Source: Strigamia acuminata
Lineage: Eukaryota; Arthropoda; Chilopoda; Geophilomorpha; Linotaeniidae
Reading direction: 5' to 3'
Length of the DNA stretch: 64,000 bases
Assembly (NCBI GenBank): GCA_949358305.1
Contig: OX442315.1
Location: 22,160,427 to 22,224,426 of the forward strand
Shown here piece by piece: positions 25,693-54,864 of this stretch (its first letter is position 1; each line of letters starts with the position of its first letter). A model generated the notes under the pieces. It did no database searches and was not told the DNA's origin. It saw only the letters and a list, made by a program, of their open reading frames with translations. A program made the translations under genes and the position numbers.

Positions 25693-27299
25693 TCATGAGT
25701 TATTGTCGCTTATGATACTTAAATAAGTACTCGGTGCCCAACCTCTTATCCCAGCCACTGAAATAAACGACCAACCACTTGGATCTTCGTTCAACACCTA
25801 AATAAAATCGAAATTACTCTAAGCCTCGCTCTAAGCCCACAAAACTAAGCCAATACAAACATACATTAACTTCTGAGCCGGCGTTGAACTGAGCATAGCC
25901 TGGAGATTTCGGTTTAAAAGTGGCTAAAGTCGTACAACGTTTAGCATTTCCAAATGTCTCTCGCTGCTACACAATTAAAACAAATGTTGGATTTTCTGAC
26001 TGCATTTAAATGACCAGATTCCTCAATACGTACTGATTCAATATCAAACTGAACATGTTTGACAGTCTTACATTTTTCTAAATATATTTTTGGTACAAGG
26101 CCTTGTTTTTCTTTACACCTGTAGTAATTATATCCTTTGATTAACACAGAATTTTATATAAGTTGAATATATTACCTCGCAAGCCACCAACCGTCCTCAT
26201 TTTTGGATAATATTTCTAGGACCGTTCCACGTAAGAACGATAGTTCATCACTATTTTTTGCAACGTAAGATTCGAGCGAAATGTAGAACCTTTCTACACC
26301 AAAGAAAAATGACGTGGTGTGACCAAAATTGTAATTGTTTTGTGATAATCACCAGAAACTTTAGTTTTTGTGATGTTTTCAGATTTTTGTCTTTCTAGGT
26401 AAGTACTGGGAACCCAGCCAACTTGATCGTCAAGTCTTACAAGCCACCAACCTATAAAACAAAGTATGATTTCAGTATGAGTATAAATTTTCAAACTAAC
26501 ACTTTTACAAACCGGACAAGTTTTTCTCAATTACTTCCACTGTCATTCCCTTTTCCAAAGTCAATTCTTTCTTACTTCTTGCTTGATAATCAACTAAAAC
26601 TTTAAGCTGATCTGGCAGATAAGGCGCGGAAATTGTAGAAACAGAACTATTACTGCCACTCCTAAAATACGTAATTAAAAAAATAAAAATGGTAAACCAC
26701 AATCACAATTACTTGTTAAAAAGAGCAGAATGTATTTCCTCTTTCGATGGTCTGAAAAAATTCACAACCAAGTCGCATTGAGAAATATGAGGAGGTAGGC
26801 TAATTATTGCCTACAAAAAATGATGAATTGTTAATTAATTAATGATTAATTAAAATTAAAATGTATCATTTACTTTGCAATACTCTTGTAAAAGTGTCAT
26901 CCTTTTTAAAGCAACTTTTTTAACATGACTGCGACCAAATAGTATTTTTCCAGGTAGGTATGGAATTATTCTGCCCTCGGATTTTTTCAGGCATCCCTCA
27001 ATTGGAAATTTGTCTAGCAAGGCAGTCTACGAAGAAAGTTATAACAATAAAGCAAATGAAAAGTAATATCTGCTTATTAAATCACTTGAAAATGAAAAAA
27101 CTGATTATATCGTCTTCTGATTATTGCAACAGTTGAATCGGAATAATTTACTGATATCAGGTATACCTAGAAGCAATACTGACGTTATATGAACCTTGTT
27201 GAGTCATTTATTGGCTACAATTGTACATACATAATGCTTGTCAGGCAAAAGCTTCTTTTTTACATCAATTATATTGACATCTTTTACGGAAGAAGCCAT
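25693..27299 (-). CDS. PX and three-SH3-domain scaffold protein (Tks/p47phox class)
   Basis: Ten exons (27231-27299, 27086-27166, 26874-27026, 26713-26810, 26513-26661, 26353-26451, 26176-26293, 26034-26118, 25871-25966, 25693-25797) give exactly 350 residues. Residues 1-130 form a PX domain: [20 protein letters not shown], the phosphoinositide-binding [25 protein letters not shown] and LPPHISQC, closest to SH3PXD2 (Tks4/Tks5). Three SH3 domains follow at about 153-205, 218-272 and 296-345, each with the paired Trp and the ALYDY-equivalent, and ending VPSTYL, VPKIYL and APSTYL. Tks proteins organise podosomes and NADPH oxidase; p47phox and NOXO1 organise NADPH oxidase. This protein is much shorter than Tks4/5 (four or five SH3) and longer in SH3 count than p47phox (two). 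No autoinhibitory or p22phox-related part was recognised. Confidence 0.88.
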
Positions 27300-28168
27300 T
27301 CGAAGAAAAATGGTTACTGCGACTGTACGTCCTATGTACGTACTACGTACCACTTCCCTGGAAGTGAATTCGCCCACATGTGCAAATACAGCAAAACAAA
27401 CAACAGACATCTCCCCACCACAAATTCAATTTCAATTTTTTTTTCATGAATCGTTTTGTGTGTGATATTGGAAAGATTGTTTATGTTCTTTTCTTTATTT
27501 TTATTAATATTGATTGTTCGTTTTCATGTTTGGGATTGAGTTGGAACTTGTGTCATCGATTATTTGAAGCCTCACAAATCGCTAGATACGACTCTTCCTT
27601 CGTCTCGAGTTCAATCTTTTATTTTCTCAGATGGAGTGTTTTGTGTTCCACTACAGACGCCGAACAGGACAGGACAGGAGTAGTTGTTCAAGGCTACTTG
27701 TTTTAGGTACCTTGACTTGAATACTTGAATACTAGTTGTTAACGACAGGGTGCTTTGCAACCAGGACTGACTAATGCTTTGACTTAATCTACTGCGTGTT
27801 ATTGGGTTTTTTCCGTAACAAAAAGGTTAGTGTCCTCCTTGATCTTCTCCTCACGGCAAACCTAACCTTAACCGTTTTATTACTTGTATACCAGTTGGGG
27901 GGGACAGGGTACGTGTTGAGTCGCGATGTATTTAGTCATGGTAAGTCAGCATTAGTCGTTCCTGGTGATTGAAAAATTTTAATACTGTACGCGGAGCACT
28001 CTGTCATCAAGGGCTTCTGCGCTAGAGAGACATCTAGAGCCAATAATGTTCACTAAATCGTACGTCACGTGGGTCACGTGTGAACTCGAGTGGTTATTAC
28101 GTTTGTTAAAAAGGTTAAAACGTGAAGGCATGTGGGTTTGAATTGGTGTTGAATTAGTTTCATTGATA
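27300..28168. other. Shared upstream region of the PX-SH3 and TRF genes
   Basis: About 870 bp between divergent starts. Open frames (for example 27380-27706) have no family signature. It contains an insect-typical AACCTAACC motif at 27859-27868, a G run near 27897, and two E-boxes at 28066-28080. Confidence 0.5.
28066..28080 (+). promoter_or_regulatory. Paired CACGTG E-boxes upstream of the TRF gene
   Basis: CACGTG occurs at 28066-28071 and 28075-28080, both preceded by T (TCACGTG), in a 15 bp span about 90 bp upstream of the TRF start codon. This form is bound by Max, USF or MITF-type bHLH-leucine zipper factors in animals. Role here is inferred. Confidence 0.45.
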
Positions 28169-30484
28169 ATGGTCTCCGTTCATGAAGAGAAACGGGTTAT
28201 TTTTGGATGGATGGTGGATTATATGTGCTGGGATGGTTTGAATGACTTTCTGTTAACATTAAACACCAATGCCATCGTAAGAACCCACGATTTGTTAAAT
28301 GGTATAGCAAAAGTTAAAAAATAAGAATGAAACATGAATGAATAATAATTTTGTATAATTATGCACAGGTTGTTTAGCATCGTCAACTTCGACTTTGATG
28401 GACGAAGTGCCATACAGGCGGCACATGGCTGACTTGATCAGCTTCCTAACTAAAATTTGCAGTGGTAATAACCATCGTTTGAATGCTAAACGCAAGAAAA
28501 CTATTTTAGAAACTGCCCTTTCTGAACTCCAGCAATTAAAAAATGAAGTACTCGGGTTTGAAGATTTGGAATTTAAACTAATGATGCATGTTAGTTCCCC
28601 AATTCAAACATCCTTATTTCACTGCTCTGATAGTCATAATTTTTATCTTTATTTTTTTATTAATTAGGCCGTAATTATCTGTTGCACTGATGGCAATTTT
28701 GTATTGGCAAGCGAAGTTTACGAGCGTTTAGATTTGAAGTCTTTTATTCGTTCACCGCTGATTAGCGAAAGCGATAGGGTATGAGAAAGTGAACAAAAAT
28801 TATTAAGCAAATTATTAAGATTTTCGTACTTTGCAGGAATTACTACACACTGTTCGAGACATTTTAACGAATAAAAACATCCACCACGAATTTTTGAAGA
28901 ATTATTCATACAAATCTTTTATTTCAATGTGGGTTCCACTATTTCAAGATATATTTAAAAATATGCGTGAGCCGCATTTAGTTGAGGTAGTGTATTGATA
29001 AAAAAAATACTCCCTATCTAATTAAACATCAGAAATGTTTATTTTTATTTAAATAGATGTGCCGAGGGATGATAGGCAATAATAAGTTGATTGCTATTGG
29101 AGCAGATTCAAGTAAAATAAGATCTGACAGATTTACAAATAATTCTCAAACTGGAGGAAAAATGCTCACGGATTGCTTTCATCGAATGAGCAATGCTGTC
29201 CATAATTTAAACTTGATGTCGTAAATATACATGCAATGTTGAATAATTTGGCATTGAAATTTGTTGTTTATTGCAGTGATTTTTCTGATTCATTCAAAAG
29301 TTGGAAGCCGAAACCGGTATCCAGTAATTTCACAGTCATTAAAGTCGAAGAGAAGGTAACAAGCTGAACTTTATACACAAAAACTGAAATATCCACATAT
29401 TTATGCGTATTTTTTTTTATTTTTTTAGGATGATTTAAATTCCGTTACTGGTGAAGATTCTGATTGTTCTGATGAAGCAGTAGAAAATCAAAATAGTGGC
29501 CCATCAAATTTAGCCATGTAAATTCGGTTTTTCGACAAATATTTTCTGATTTAATCATTCTTTAAATATAACAGGCTTACTCGCGAATGTCGTGTCATGT
29601 GTGTACCATTGGAAAGAGATACGAATTTAACTTTGCCGTTGAGGTATAATTATTAATCGTTTATGATAGTGCAGCTTCAGTTTTTTATTTTAACAATTTA
29701 CATTTTTAGGAATTTAGGTATTAAAAACAATAGCGAGAATGTCTGCTCACATACTTCAGTTAGTGAAGAAGCTGAAATACAAAACGAACAAATTGAATTT
29801 TGTGAAGATGACGAAAAACAAAACGAAGAAGCGGAATTACGTGAAGATGAACCATTGTATTTAAACATTTCATTTAGCGAAGACGACGAAATACAAAACG
29901 ACGGAACGGAATTAGATGAAAACATTGAAGCTGCTGTTGCACGAATATGCGGAGAGGAGTTACCATCAGATGGCGAACCCAGAGAAAATGTTGCTTCTCG
30001 GGTAAAAGAAACATTTAGCTCGCTGCAAACTATGGATTCAAGTACAATTAATGAAGAAACACGTAAGAAAACCACCAGTATTATTGATTTTTGTGTTTTT
30101 GTTTAAAATGTCGATTTTTTTGTAATAGCTGTGCGCAAAATACCCAAATTAGATTTAACTTTAGGCAGCAGATTGAGCAAACGTACTACCCTTACCCCGG
30201 TTCGCAAAAATCCTCTCAAGATTCCTGAAGAGAAGAAGAAAGTGTCTTGGACAAGTAAAGAAGAGGATGATTTGTATTATGGAATAAGAGTGTATGGTGA
30301 AGGAAATTGGGAACGGATTCGGTGCCATTTCAATTTGATGCATCGAAATGGCGGCAATTTGAGTGACAAATGGCGGAATTTAAAAAAAAATCCAGTAAAA
30401 ATTCAAGTTCTTAAAAAGCGATACATGCAAAAATTGAAGGAACAGACAAAGACAAACAAAGCTGGAGATTCACCTGTATATTAA
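28169..30484 (+). CDS. TRF: TRF-type telomere repeat-binding protein (TRFH + telobox Myb)
   Basis: Ten exons (28169-28301, 28369-28589, 28668-28778, 28837-28986, 29057-29220, 29277-29355, 29429-29517, 29575-29643, 29710-30062, 30129-30484) join without a phase conflict to 574 residues. Residues 10 to about 210 match the TRF homology dimer domain of TERF1/TERF2: VIFGWMVDYMC, LISFLTKICSG, then HAVIICCTDGNFVLASEVYERL and FLKNYSYKSF, in the same order and spacing as in vertebrate TRF. The middle is acidic (repeated EDDE segments). From W497 a single Myb repeat follows: WTSKEEDDLYYGIRVYGEGNW, then the telobox NLSDKWRNLKK that contacts telomeric DNA; a basic tail ends at 574. The protein should bind double-stranded telomere repeats as a dimer. 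The first donor was taken at GTATAG (28302), because the stronger-looking GTAAGA at 28277 breaks the frame. Confidence 0.87.
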
Positions 30485-33003
30485 ATTCATGTTATCATAT
30501 ATATTTTTATATTGCTATTCTTATAAAGAACGTCTAAAACTCAGAAATTTATTCCAAGAAGGAGTATAATTTTTTTAAAATTATAATTCAAGTGTTTTAT
30601 ACTTCTACCGTCGGATTGATCTGGAATTTTAATGAAAATTCATCAATTCTCTTCCATTGATTAAAAAAATGCAATTTTGAGGAAAATAAATTTTTTTTTT
30701 CTTCCTAAAGACAAATCAAATGAGTCTGTCTAATCACATTAGTTCGCACAATATTGAAGCTTGTAGCTGGGCTTAATCGAGACTTGAGCTTTGTTACAGG
30801 TGGCTTGTCTTGTATGTGGAATGTGAGGATGATGAAAGCGTCACGTACTCATGTTTATTTCGATATAAATATCACAAGTACGAAATGGCGACATTTAAAG
30901 ACAGAGGCAACTAAAATGGAAGCTGTAGAAAAACGATACGGTACTCACGGAAAAAAAAATAAAGGCAAATCAAGAAGTAACTAATATTTTATTTTATTTA
31001 TTTAAGGTGTATTATTTTTAAAAGAAACCAAGAAGACAATTTGAATTATGGAGTCGTAAGTCGCAGTTTTGCAGTAAAGGAAAATGAAATGTATTCTTCA
31101 ATCGTCGTTAAGGTAGGTGTATTTTTATTTCTATTTCCATTTGCATTTCTTTAGGATTTCTGTAGTTTGTTGGCATTGTTTATTATCACGTCGACATGGA
31201 GCCAAGGACGGCATATCAGTTGCACAGTAATAACATTTTCAAAATCGTCAGGTCTCTCTGGCTCACCCCGTATAATATTGATTGCGCTAAATGAATTGCT
31301 AAATATAATGACTTTAATGCCAAAACAAGTACTTTCTGGATAGTCATAGTCAGTGAAAATATGTCACTTCCTTTGACAAATTTGGATCAATTTTTCCAAA
31401 TCCAATTTTTTTCTTAACATATGGAGGGGTAGCCACTCTTGACCTCTGCTAACCTAACCTTAATGATTGAATGAACAGCACACAAGGTCAAAATAACAAC
31501 AATTTTACTTCTTTGTTGGTTAAAACCTCCTTGTTAAAACGAGACGCGTGGCAAGCACGCGGATTTACATGAAATTCTACACATATTCGAGGTCCACTTG
31601 CGGTCAGCAGGGACCTTGGTGGTGCACAGTTTGCATACAAGAGGGCACTTAAAACGGCCCTCGAGCAATATAAAACTCAATCTAAAACAAGAGATTGTAT
31701 CTGTAATGCATGGAAGCATTACATCTTAGACGTTTAAACCCCTTCTACACGTTTTTTTCTATATAGAAATACATCTGTCCGTCTAAATTGATGTATAATT
31801 TATGTTTAAAAAAAATGTCATTTCTGGTACCAGTTTGAAAAACCAATTTTTTTTGTTTTTTTTTAAACCGTAAGTCGGAGAAATACGAAAATTCCTTAGG
31901 CACCTATTGAAGGTATGCTGAGTTCATTGCAGTTGCCCGTTTGGCTCTAGCTGGTTTCGTTTTGGAGGAATTGATGCGGACAGACGGACAGAACCGTTTT
32001 ATTAGACGTTCTAAACATAAGGTTTAGAAGTCTAAAACACCCGATCGAAATAAAATAAACGAAAACACACTTAAACACATTAAATCAGTTAGATTTTACA
32101 CATATTCTCAATTTTCAATTCAGTAGAGCAGCCAGCATATTAATTTAATTATCAATATTAATTTAGTTTAATTAATTTTTCTATGAATTCTATTTTATTT
32201 TGGAATACTGTACTTTATCAATTTTTTTGGGTTTTAGTGGACGTTGAACAATATTTACTCTTGACGGCGTATCTTGCTGTGCCCCCTCTGAATTTTTTTT
32301 GACATTGTTTATTATTGTTTATTGTGTTAAATCGAACACGAATAACAATGTTTGAGAAAAGTTTTTATTATTTGTATGTATATAAGCAATAAGAATGTTC
32401 ACATTTGTTAAAACTATAAAACTCCGTAAAATTAACACTGACCTTTATCCATACTACTGACTGAAGTAAAAAACACGACAAAAAAATTACGACTGCCTAT
32501 TAATTAAAAAAAATTATGGAAAATTATTCGAAAGAAAAATTATTGCATTTTATCTAATGGAAATTTCATTTGATATGAGAAAAAGCTGCACTTTTCATTA
32601 TTTAAGTTTCTTTTCATCACAAAAATTGTATAACCTTAAAGTAAAGCATATTTCCATCCTTTTTTTCTTCTTTTTCTTCTTTTCTTTTTCAGCCAAACTA
32701 GTATGCAAATCTAAATATTTTCAACCAACAATATAGAATATATATATAGAACATTTTCACTCTATTAGCATTTTTCTTATTTAAAATATTTTCATTAGAA
32801 ATGTGGTTTCTACAAATATAAAAATTACCGCAACATTGGTCAAATAGTTAAAAATAGTTTTAGAATATCATCATTAATTTAATATTTCAAAACCTGATAG
32901 TTGTGTACCCTGGAAAGAAATTTCATTTATTTTTATCACATCTTGATTTTGATATTTTTAACAGTTGATCTTGATACTAAACTGTGGCAATCATTTCCAA
33001 ATC
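30485..33003. other. Spacer between TRF and STK32, mostly without genes
   Basis: Apart from the Myb-like remnant, no gene is seen. At about 31530-31740 the sequence is less AT-rich and resembles worn mobile-element sequence, but no transposase motif was found. AACCTAACCT occurs at 31451-31460. The part next to 33004, with its long pyrimidine tract at about 32660-32690, is probably the STK32 3' UTR. Confidence 0.5.
30754..30984 (+). pseudogene. Possible decayed copy of the TRF Myb exon
   Basis: Starting 270 bp past the TRF stop, an open stretch contains KWRHLKTEATKMEAVEKRY, which lines up without gaps with the TRF telobox region KWRNLKKNPVKIQVLKKRY (9 of 19 identical), and the bases also match (AAATGGCG..TTTAAA..AAAA.CGATAC). 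Upstream, in another frame, an acidic EDDE motif resembles the first Myb helix, so a frameshift would have broken it. An acceptor-like ttgttacag precedes it. It could be a degenerate tandem copy or chance similarity. Confidence 0.4.
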
Positions 33004-50006
<17,003 letters not shown>

Positions 50007-51228
50007 GGTTACAAGTTAGCTCGAGAAACTATGGACACACCAAACCGAATAGGACTTGGCACCATTTTTGAAGCTTATCTTGAATGTCCTAAGTGCTTTT
50101 CGTCTGCTCTCAGATACCTGCTGGGCCGAGTTGACTCTTGCCTCATCGGTGGCAGCAACGCACGTGCTCACCTATAACCCTACACACCAGAGCGGAGCGC
50201 TCGAGACTGCCTTTCCTCGCTGGGGCTCGATCAAGTTTCCCGGAAGTCTGACGAATCCACTTCAGCCTGAAAGGGAAGGCAGGCGACGTGTCAGCAATAG
50301 GCGGCGACTTAGAAAACTCGTTTCCTGAGTTAGAATGTACAAAAACGTGGAATGAACATGGTGTGGCTTCAGCGGAAAGATGACAGTGGGCTGGGAGCGG
50401 AAATTGGTTACAACATGATTTTTTTTGCTCATTTTTTTTTTTTTCGTTGGGACATCGCAAACCTAAGCGATTGTTTACGACATAGAAGGTTGGTTTGTTT
50501 GTAGCTTAGCAACCGCAGATGTTTTTCACATTGTGCCATTTGTGGGATTAACTTTAATTTTTTTTCTAAATTTTTAATTGTATTTTTAATTACGTGTGTA
50601 AATATTTAATTTCTTGACTGCAAATGTTTCTGGTTTTGAAATTTTCATTCATTTTTAATTTACAAATTATAAAAATATGATCTACAGTTGTAATATTTAA
50701 TAACAATATTAATGTATCATTCAAATTGGTATATGTATAGCATGACTCTCGTGCAGATAAAGTTAGTCATTTTATTTTCTTTGCTAAAACAAGTTGCACT
50801 TTTGGTTGGGCAGCATTCTAGAACAGACATGATATAAAGGACCCTAAAGTTTAATTGAAGAGTTAAGAGTGGTAATTACGCCCCGGATAGTGGTATCTAC
50901 AAAGCACCTTGGTGAGTGCGTACATTGCAATGAACAGTAATTATGAAACGAGATTCGATTAAATCATCTTGTGAAATGTGTTTCCAGATGCCCCTAACAT
51001 CGCCACTATGTAGGGTAGATGCAAACACGTTTAAAAATCAATTAAAATTTCTAATTTGATAATGCATTGAAAAGTTTGATTTTTTTTCCCCACTTCCAGT
51101 CCAGATTTGTCATTTGCAGAAATTTCCTGCTTTTTTCGAATATATTAATTAATTTATTTATTGATTTAAAAAAAAATTATTTATTTACTTTCTAATTTTA
51201 CAAAAATAAGTCAGTTTGTTGTTTAAGA

Positions 51229-51285
51229 GCGTTTCGGTTGATGGCTCAGTTGGTAGAGCACCCATCTTGGAACTCTGAGTCCAAA
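51229..51285 (+). repeat. tRNA-derived fragment (degenerate tRNA or SINE head)
   Basis: TGGCTCAGTTGGTAGAGCA at 51242-51260 is a full tRNA A-box and D-arm. The anticodon arm and the B-box that should follow are degenerate and no TPsiC stem forms, so it is not a working tRNA. A tRNA pseudogene or the 5' end of a SINE fits. Confidence 0.5.
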
Positions 51286-51547
51286 TTGTTTTTTCAATCA
51301 TTAATAGGATAGGATATAAACAATTAAGTGTTTCTGGCATGAGGTAGGGTAAAAAGGCAGTTCTCGAAAGTTAAAGGTGGATTTCAGTTGAGGGGTATTA
51401 ATTACGTAACATTTGAAGAAAAAGTCCGTTAAACCGGAAGTGAAAACACCACGGGTGTAAAATGTTAACCCAGCTGAGTAAAATTGTCCGACCAATCATT
51501 CGAATGCCGGTGCCGATGCGCGTGTAATCACGTTTTTGTTGCATCAT

Positions 51548-51650
51548 CATTATCACTTTCTGTGTCATTCCATCATCACCACATCATTGCTTTCCTTATC
51601 ATTTCATCATCACCACATTATTACTTTTTGTGTTATTGCATCTTCACTTT
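51548..51650. repeat. Degenerate tandem repeat of about 35 bp
   Basis: Units of the form tcattccatcatcaccacat recur at about 35 bp spacing, rich in atcatc trinucleotides. They account for the His/Ser/Ile-rich open frame through here. Confidence 0.6.
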
Positions 51651-54600
51651 CCGAGTAATATCATCACTCATCTTCATGCTCTTTGATTTTATCATTTTTC
51701 TTAGTGTTTGGCTGAAGTTTTCATCACGTTTCGACGCCGAATTTTTAGTTTTTAATTTTTGGGGCGCTGAATTTTTACTGGCACAAATCCAGAGGCGTTC
51801 AAGTGATAGCTTGGAGTGGGGTTCGAAAGGTCAAGAGAATTTTTGTTATTATATACCAATTAGGCAATCACCGTTGCTCTTTATTCCCGCAAATCTCCAA
51901 ACTGTTTCAGAAAGCTCTTTACATTGCAAATCGATAGTTAGAGGAATTAATTTAAAAATTAATCCGTGTTGTAATTAGAATTATAGACGATCATCTGTTT
52001 TAGCCACTTTATCACACGTGTTACCACACGATGGCATCTCGGAGTGCAAACTCTCTTCTTCCTGAACACGCGCTCACGTTAACAGAAAAAGGAGGAGAAG
52101 GGAAATAAACTAAGAAGTAAAAAAAACTCAATCAAGTAGAATTGTGGCAGTGCGCCGAAAAAAGGTTCCAAATCTCTTTCACAAAGTAAATTACTTCTGA
52201 AAGATAAAAAGGAAGAGAAAAAAATTTTTCTAAAACGAACATTCTTCCTCGGGGGTTGAAAGAGAAGGAAAAGGGAACTAAGGGAGAGATCAATACAAAT
52301 TGCATTGCATGTATTTTGTCTTCGGATCAAGAGACTGACCAAAATCAACTTTATTACTGTCCCCTTTGAAAACTGTCATGCAAATTTGATTCTGTTTTCC
52401 GTGCCATTCATTCGAAAAGTTTATTCTAATTATGATTGCAAAATGATAACAATTTTAATAGAAAAGCCTAGAGATTCCCAGATGGAAGGATTGTACTTTG
52501 CCCGCGCCTTTTAATGCTCAATAGCTGATGGATTTCGAATGTTTATTCATGGAACAATTGTTTGATTTTGCGTGCAGCTTCTTTTCCTCTTTAAGTAGAG
52601 ATTAAATTGCAGAGAAATGTCGGATTAAAGTCCAAGGTGTCTTGATTAGTGCGAGGCCAAAAGTTAATTCGATCTGATAATGAGTTTGAATTTATTCTAT
52701 TGTATATCTTCTGCAAAAAATTAAATCTATTCAATAAACCATTTGCATTATTTTCTGCATTTATTTGTAAATTTTGTGTAGTATATTTTGTCGTGATCCT
52801 GTCTTAAGGTTAGAACAAATATTTTATTTTGGGAAATAATATAAACGCTTTCTTTAAATAAAATTACTTTTATTCAAACTACAAATAGTTATAGACCTAT
52901 TAATAATTACTGATGGTCTCGGATCCTATCGGCGGATACGATTCTCTTACACGTGATCTGTTTGTTGTCTATGGTTAAATTGGCATCTTCACAACGCGTG
53001 TTCGGAAAACGCTTCGTTCAGCAAGTAAATTGCTTTCGCTATTTAATTCAATCCAATCGTGGTTTAGCCACGATAAAAGATTTGATCTCGGTGTTATAGA
53101 TGATAGCAACTGGCATCGGTCCTCGATCAATCCAGTGTTTATTCGGTCTGACGGTGAGGTGTGATGCTATTGCTATTGTATCTATATCTATTTCTTCGAA
53201 TCTCCCGGGTTTATATATGGTAATCAATACCGGAACCGGGAATGATGTTCGTTCAAAGGATTATGCAAATTTCGTCATAATAGAGTCGTAGAAATCACTA
53301 AAACTAGTTTAGCTAGTTTATTTTAAATAAACATTATACTACTGATTCTAAAGATACAATAGGAATATTTATTTAACCACTTCCACATTTCTTTGTGACG
53401 CTGGGTCACAACAATTTATAATTCTAATTTTTATTAAAGCATTTCTTAAAAATAAATTGTGTCGTCTTATGTAGGTACTGCATTTAGACAATTGATTTTC
53501 TTCTAGGGTGTCGCATAAAAGCAGCTGCAGGCTTATGTGTAACTGATCCTGATACTCGATATCTTCTGAAACCTATTTAAATATTTAGAATTTGAATAGA
53601 TAAAAAAAATTATGGCTAAAAGCTTTCTTGACTAGAGATTTGTGATAAGATACAGTACTGAACTCAAAAGCATCCACTCGGTTGACAACATAATTGTTTT
53701 CCGCTTGTCGTCGACCTTGTCGAAGTGGAATACTGTAAACTTCTTCCAGCTGAATTGAAATGAAAGAATTTGTTTATCTGCTGTTGTTTTTTTTTGGCAA
53801 CATTTCTTCAAATACAATCCAATGGCAAACTGATGTTAACGGGTGAGTTATTTAATAACGTATTGGCATCGTTTCATTTTTCTTTTTAATTTCTCTGCTA
53901 GACTTTGAAATATTTACGATATTATTTCAAAATCATTACCCCGTAATTCTTATTTCAGTGGAGTTTCTTTTTCTAGTAGGAAATGAAAACTTGGTTAGAG
54001 GCTTCATTTGATTTTAACGATTAATTTGTTTAGTTATGAATAAAACAGAATTTAAAATTCAAACATTTCGCAACAACTTCATGTTTGTACAAGGTGATTT
54101 AAATTTTAGATTAGTTGTTTGTTCATTATATTAAAAACCAATAGTGGAGAATTTCAATTCACAGCAGTCCAGATTTGTTTATATATACGGTATATATATA
54201 CTTTGTAAATGTATTCAGTAATTATCAGAACATGCAATAGATTTATAAATTATTTAGCTAAAATGCCGTTGGATACTAGTATTCTTCCAAGGATGTAGTG
54301 ATATAAAATAATTTGAAGTCATTGCAAGAATAACATTTCCGCGTATCATAATACGTTCTTTACTGCATAAACATTGCTAAATCCTTGTTGAATTTATATT
54401 ATAAATATGAAAGTTGAAACTAACTAACATCTGAACATGTTTGCTTGCATTAACAAATTCATAATTCATCTTAAGAGAAAAAAAATTAACAGAAACTGAA
54501 TGCATGCGCTGCGTACAACTATAATTAACTCATCAAATGATCTTCGACCTTTATTCCATGTTCAAGATTTCGTATTTGTACCTTGGGCACTAGCTTTCAT

Positions 54601-54864
54601 CACATTTTTATACATAAACGCTTGGTCTCGTTGATTAAGATTTAATTAATTTTTGTTTTCAGTGATTTTGCTGCCAGCAAACTGTTCGTAAACAATCGCA
54701 GAAATTTTTTTATTACTCCGTATTTAGCGATGATTTAAACAGCAAAATTTTTAATTAAATAATAATTTTTTTTAAATTCAAATAAAACCGTCGTTAATGA
54801 TACTGTCGTGTATTTTAACATACACTCACACAAGCTAACAAATCGATTTTTAATGATTTAGTCT

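Noticed and set aside
26000-26033. Possible 34 bp intron in the PX-SH3 gene (donor gtcaga)
   Set aside because: Too short for splicing; the donor gtacgt at 26033 gives a normal intron of about 67 bp in the same phase.
31534-31719. 61-residue minus-strand frame with cysteines
   Set aside because: No zinc-finger spacing or transposase motif; may be worn repeat sequence, not a gene.
50056-50460. Frames of 90 and 105 residues next to the STK32 start
   Set aside because: They follow from the lower AT content of a likely promoter or leader; no conserved text on either strand.
51484-51978. Open frame of 164 residues on the plus strand
   Set aside because: It has no ATG at its start, and much of it is the 35 bp-period atcatc repeat, giving His/Ser/Ile-rich text without domain signs. 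No splice partners.
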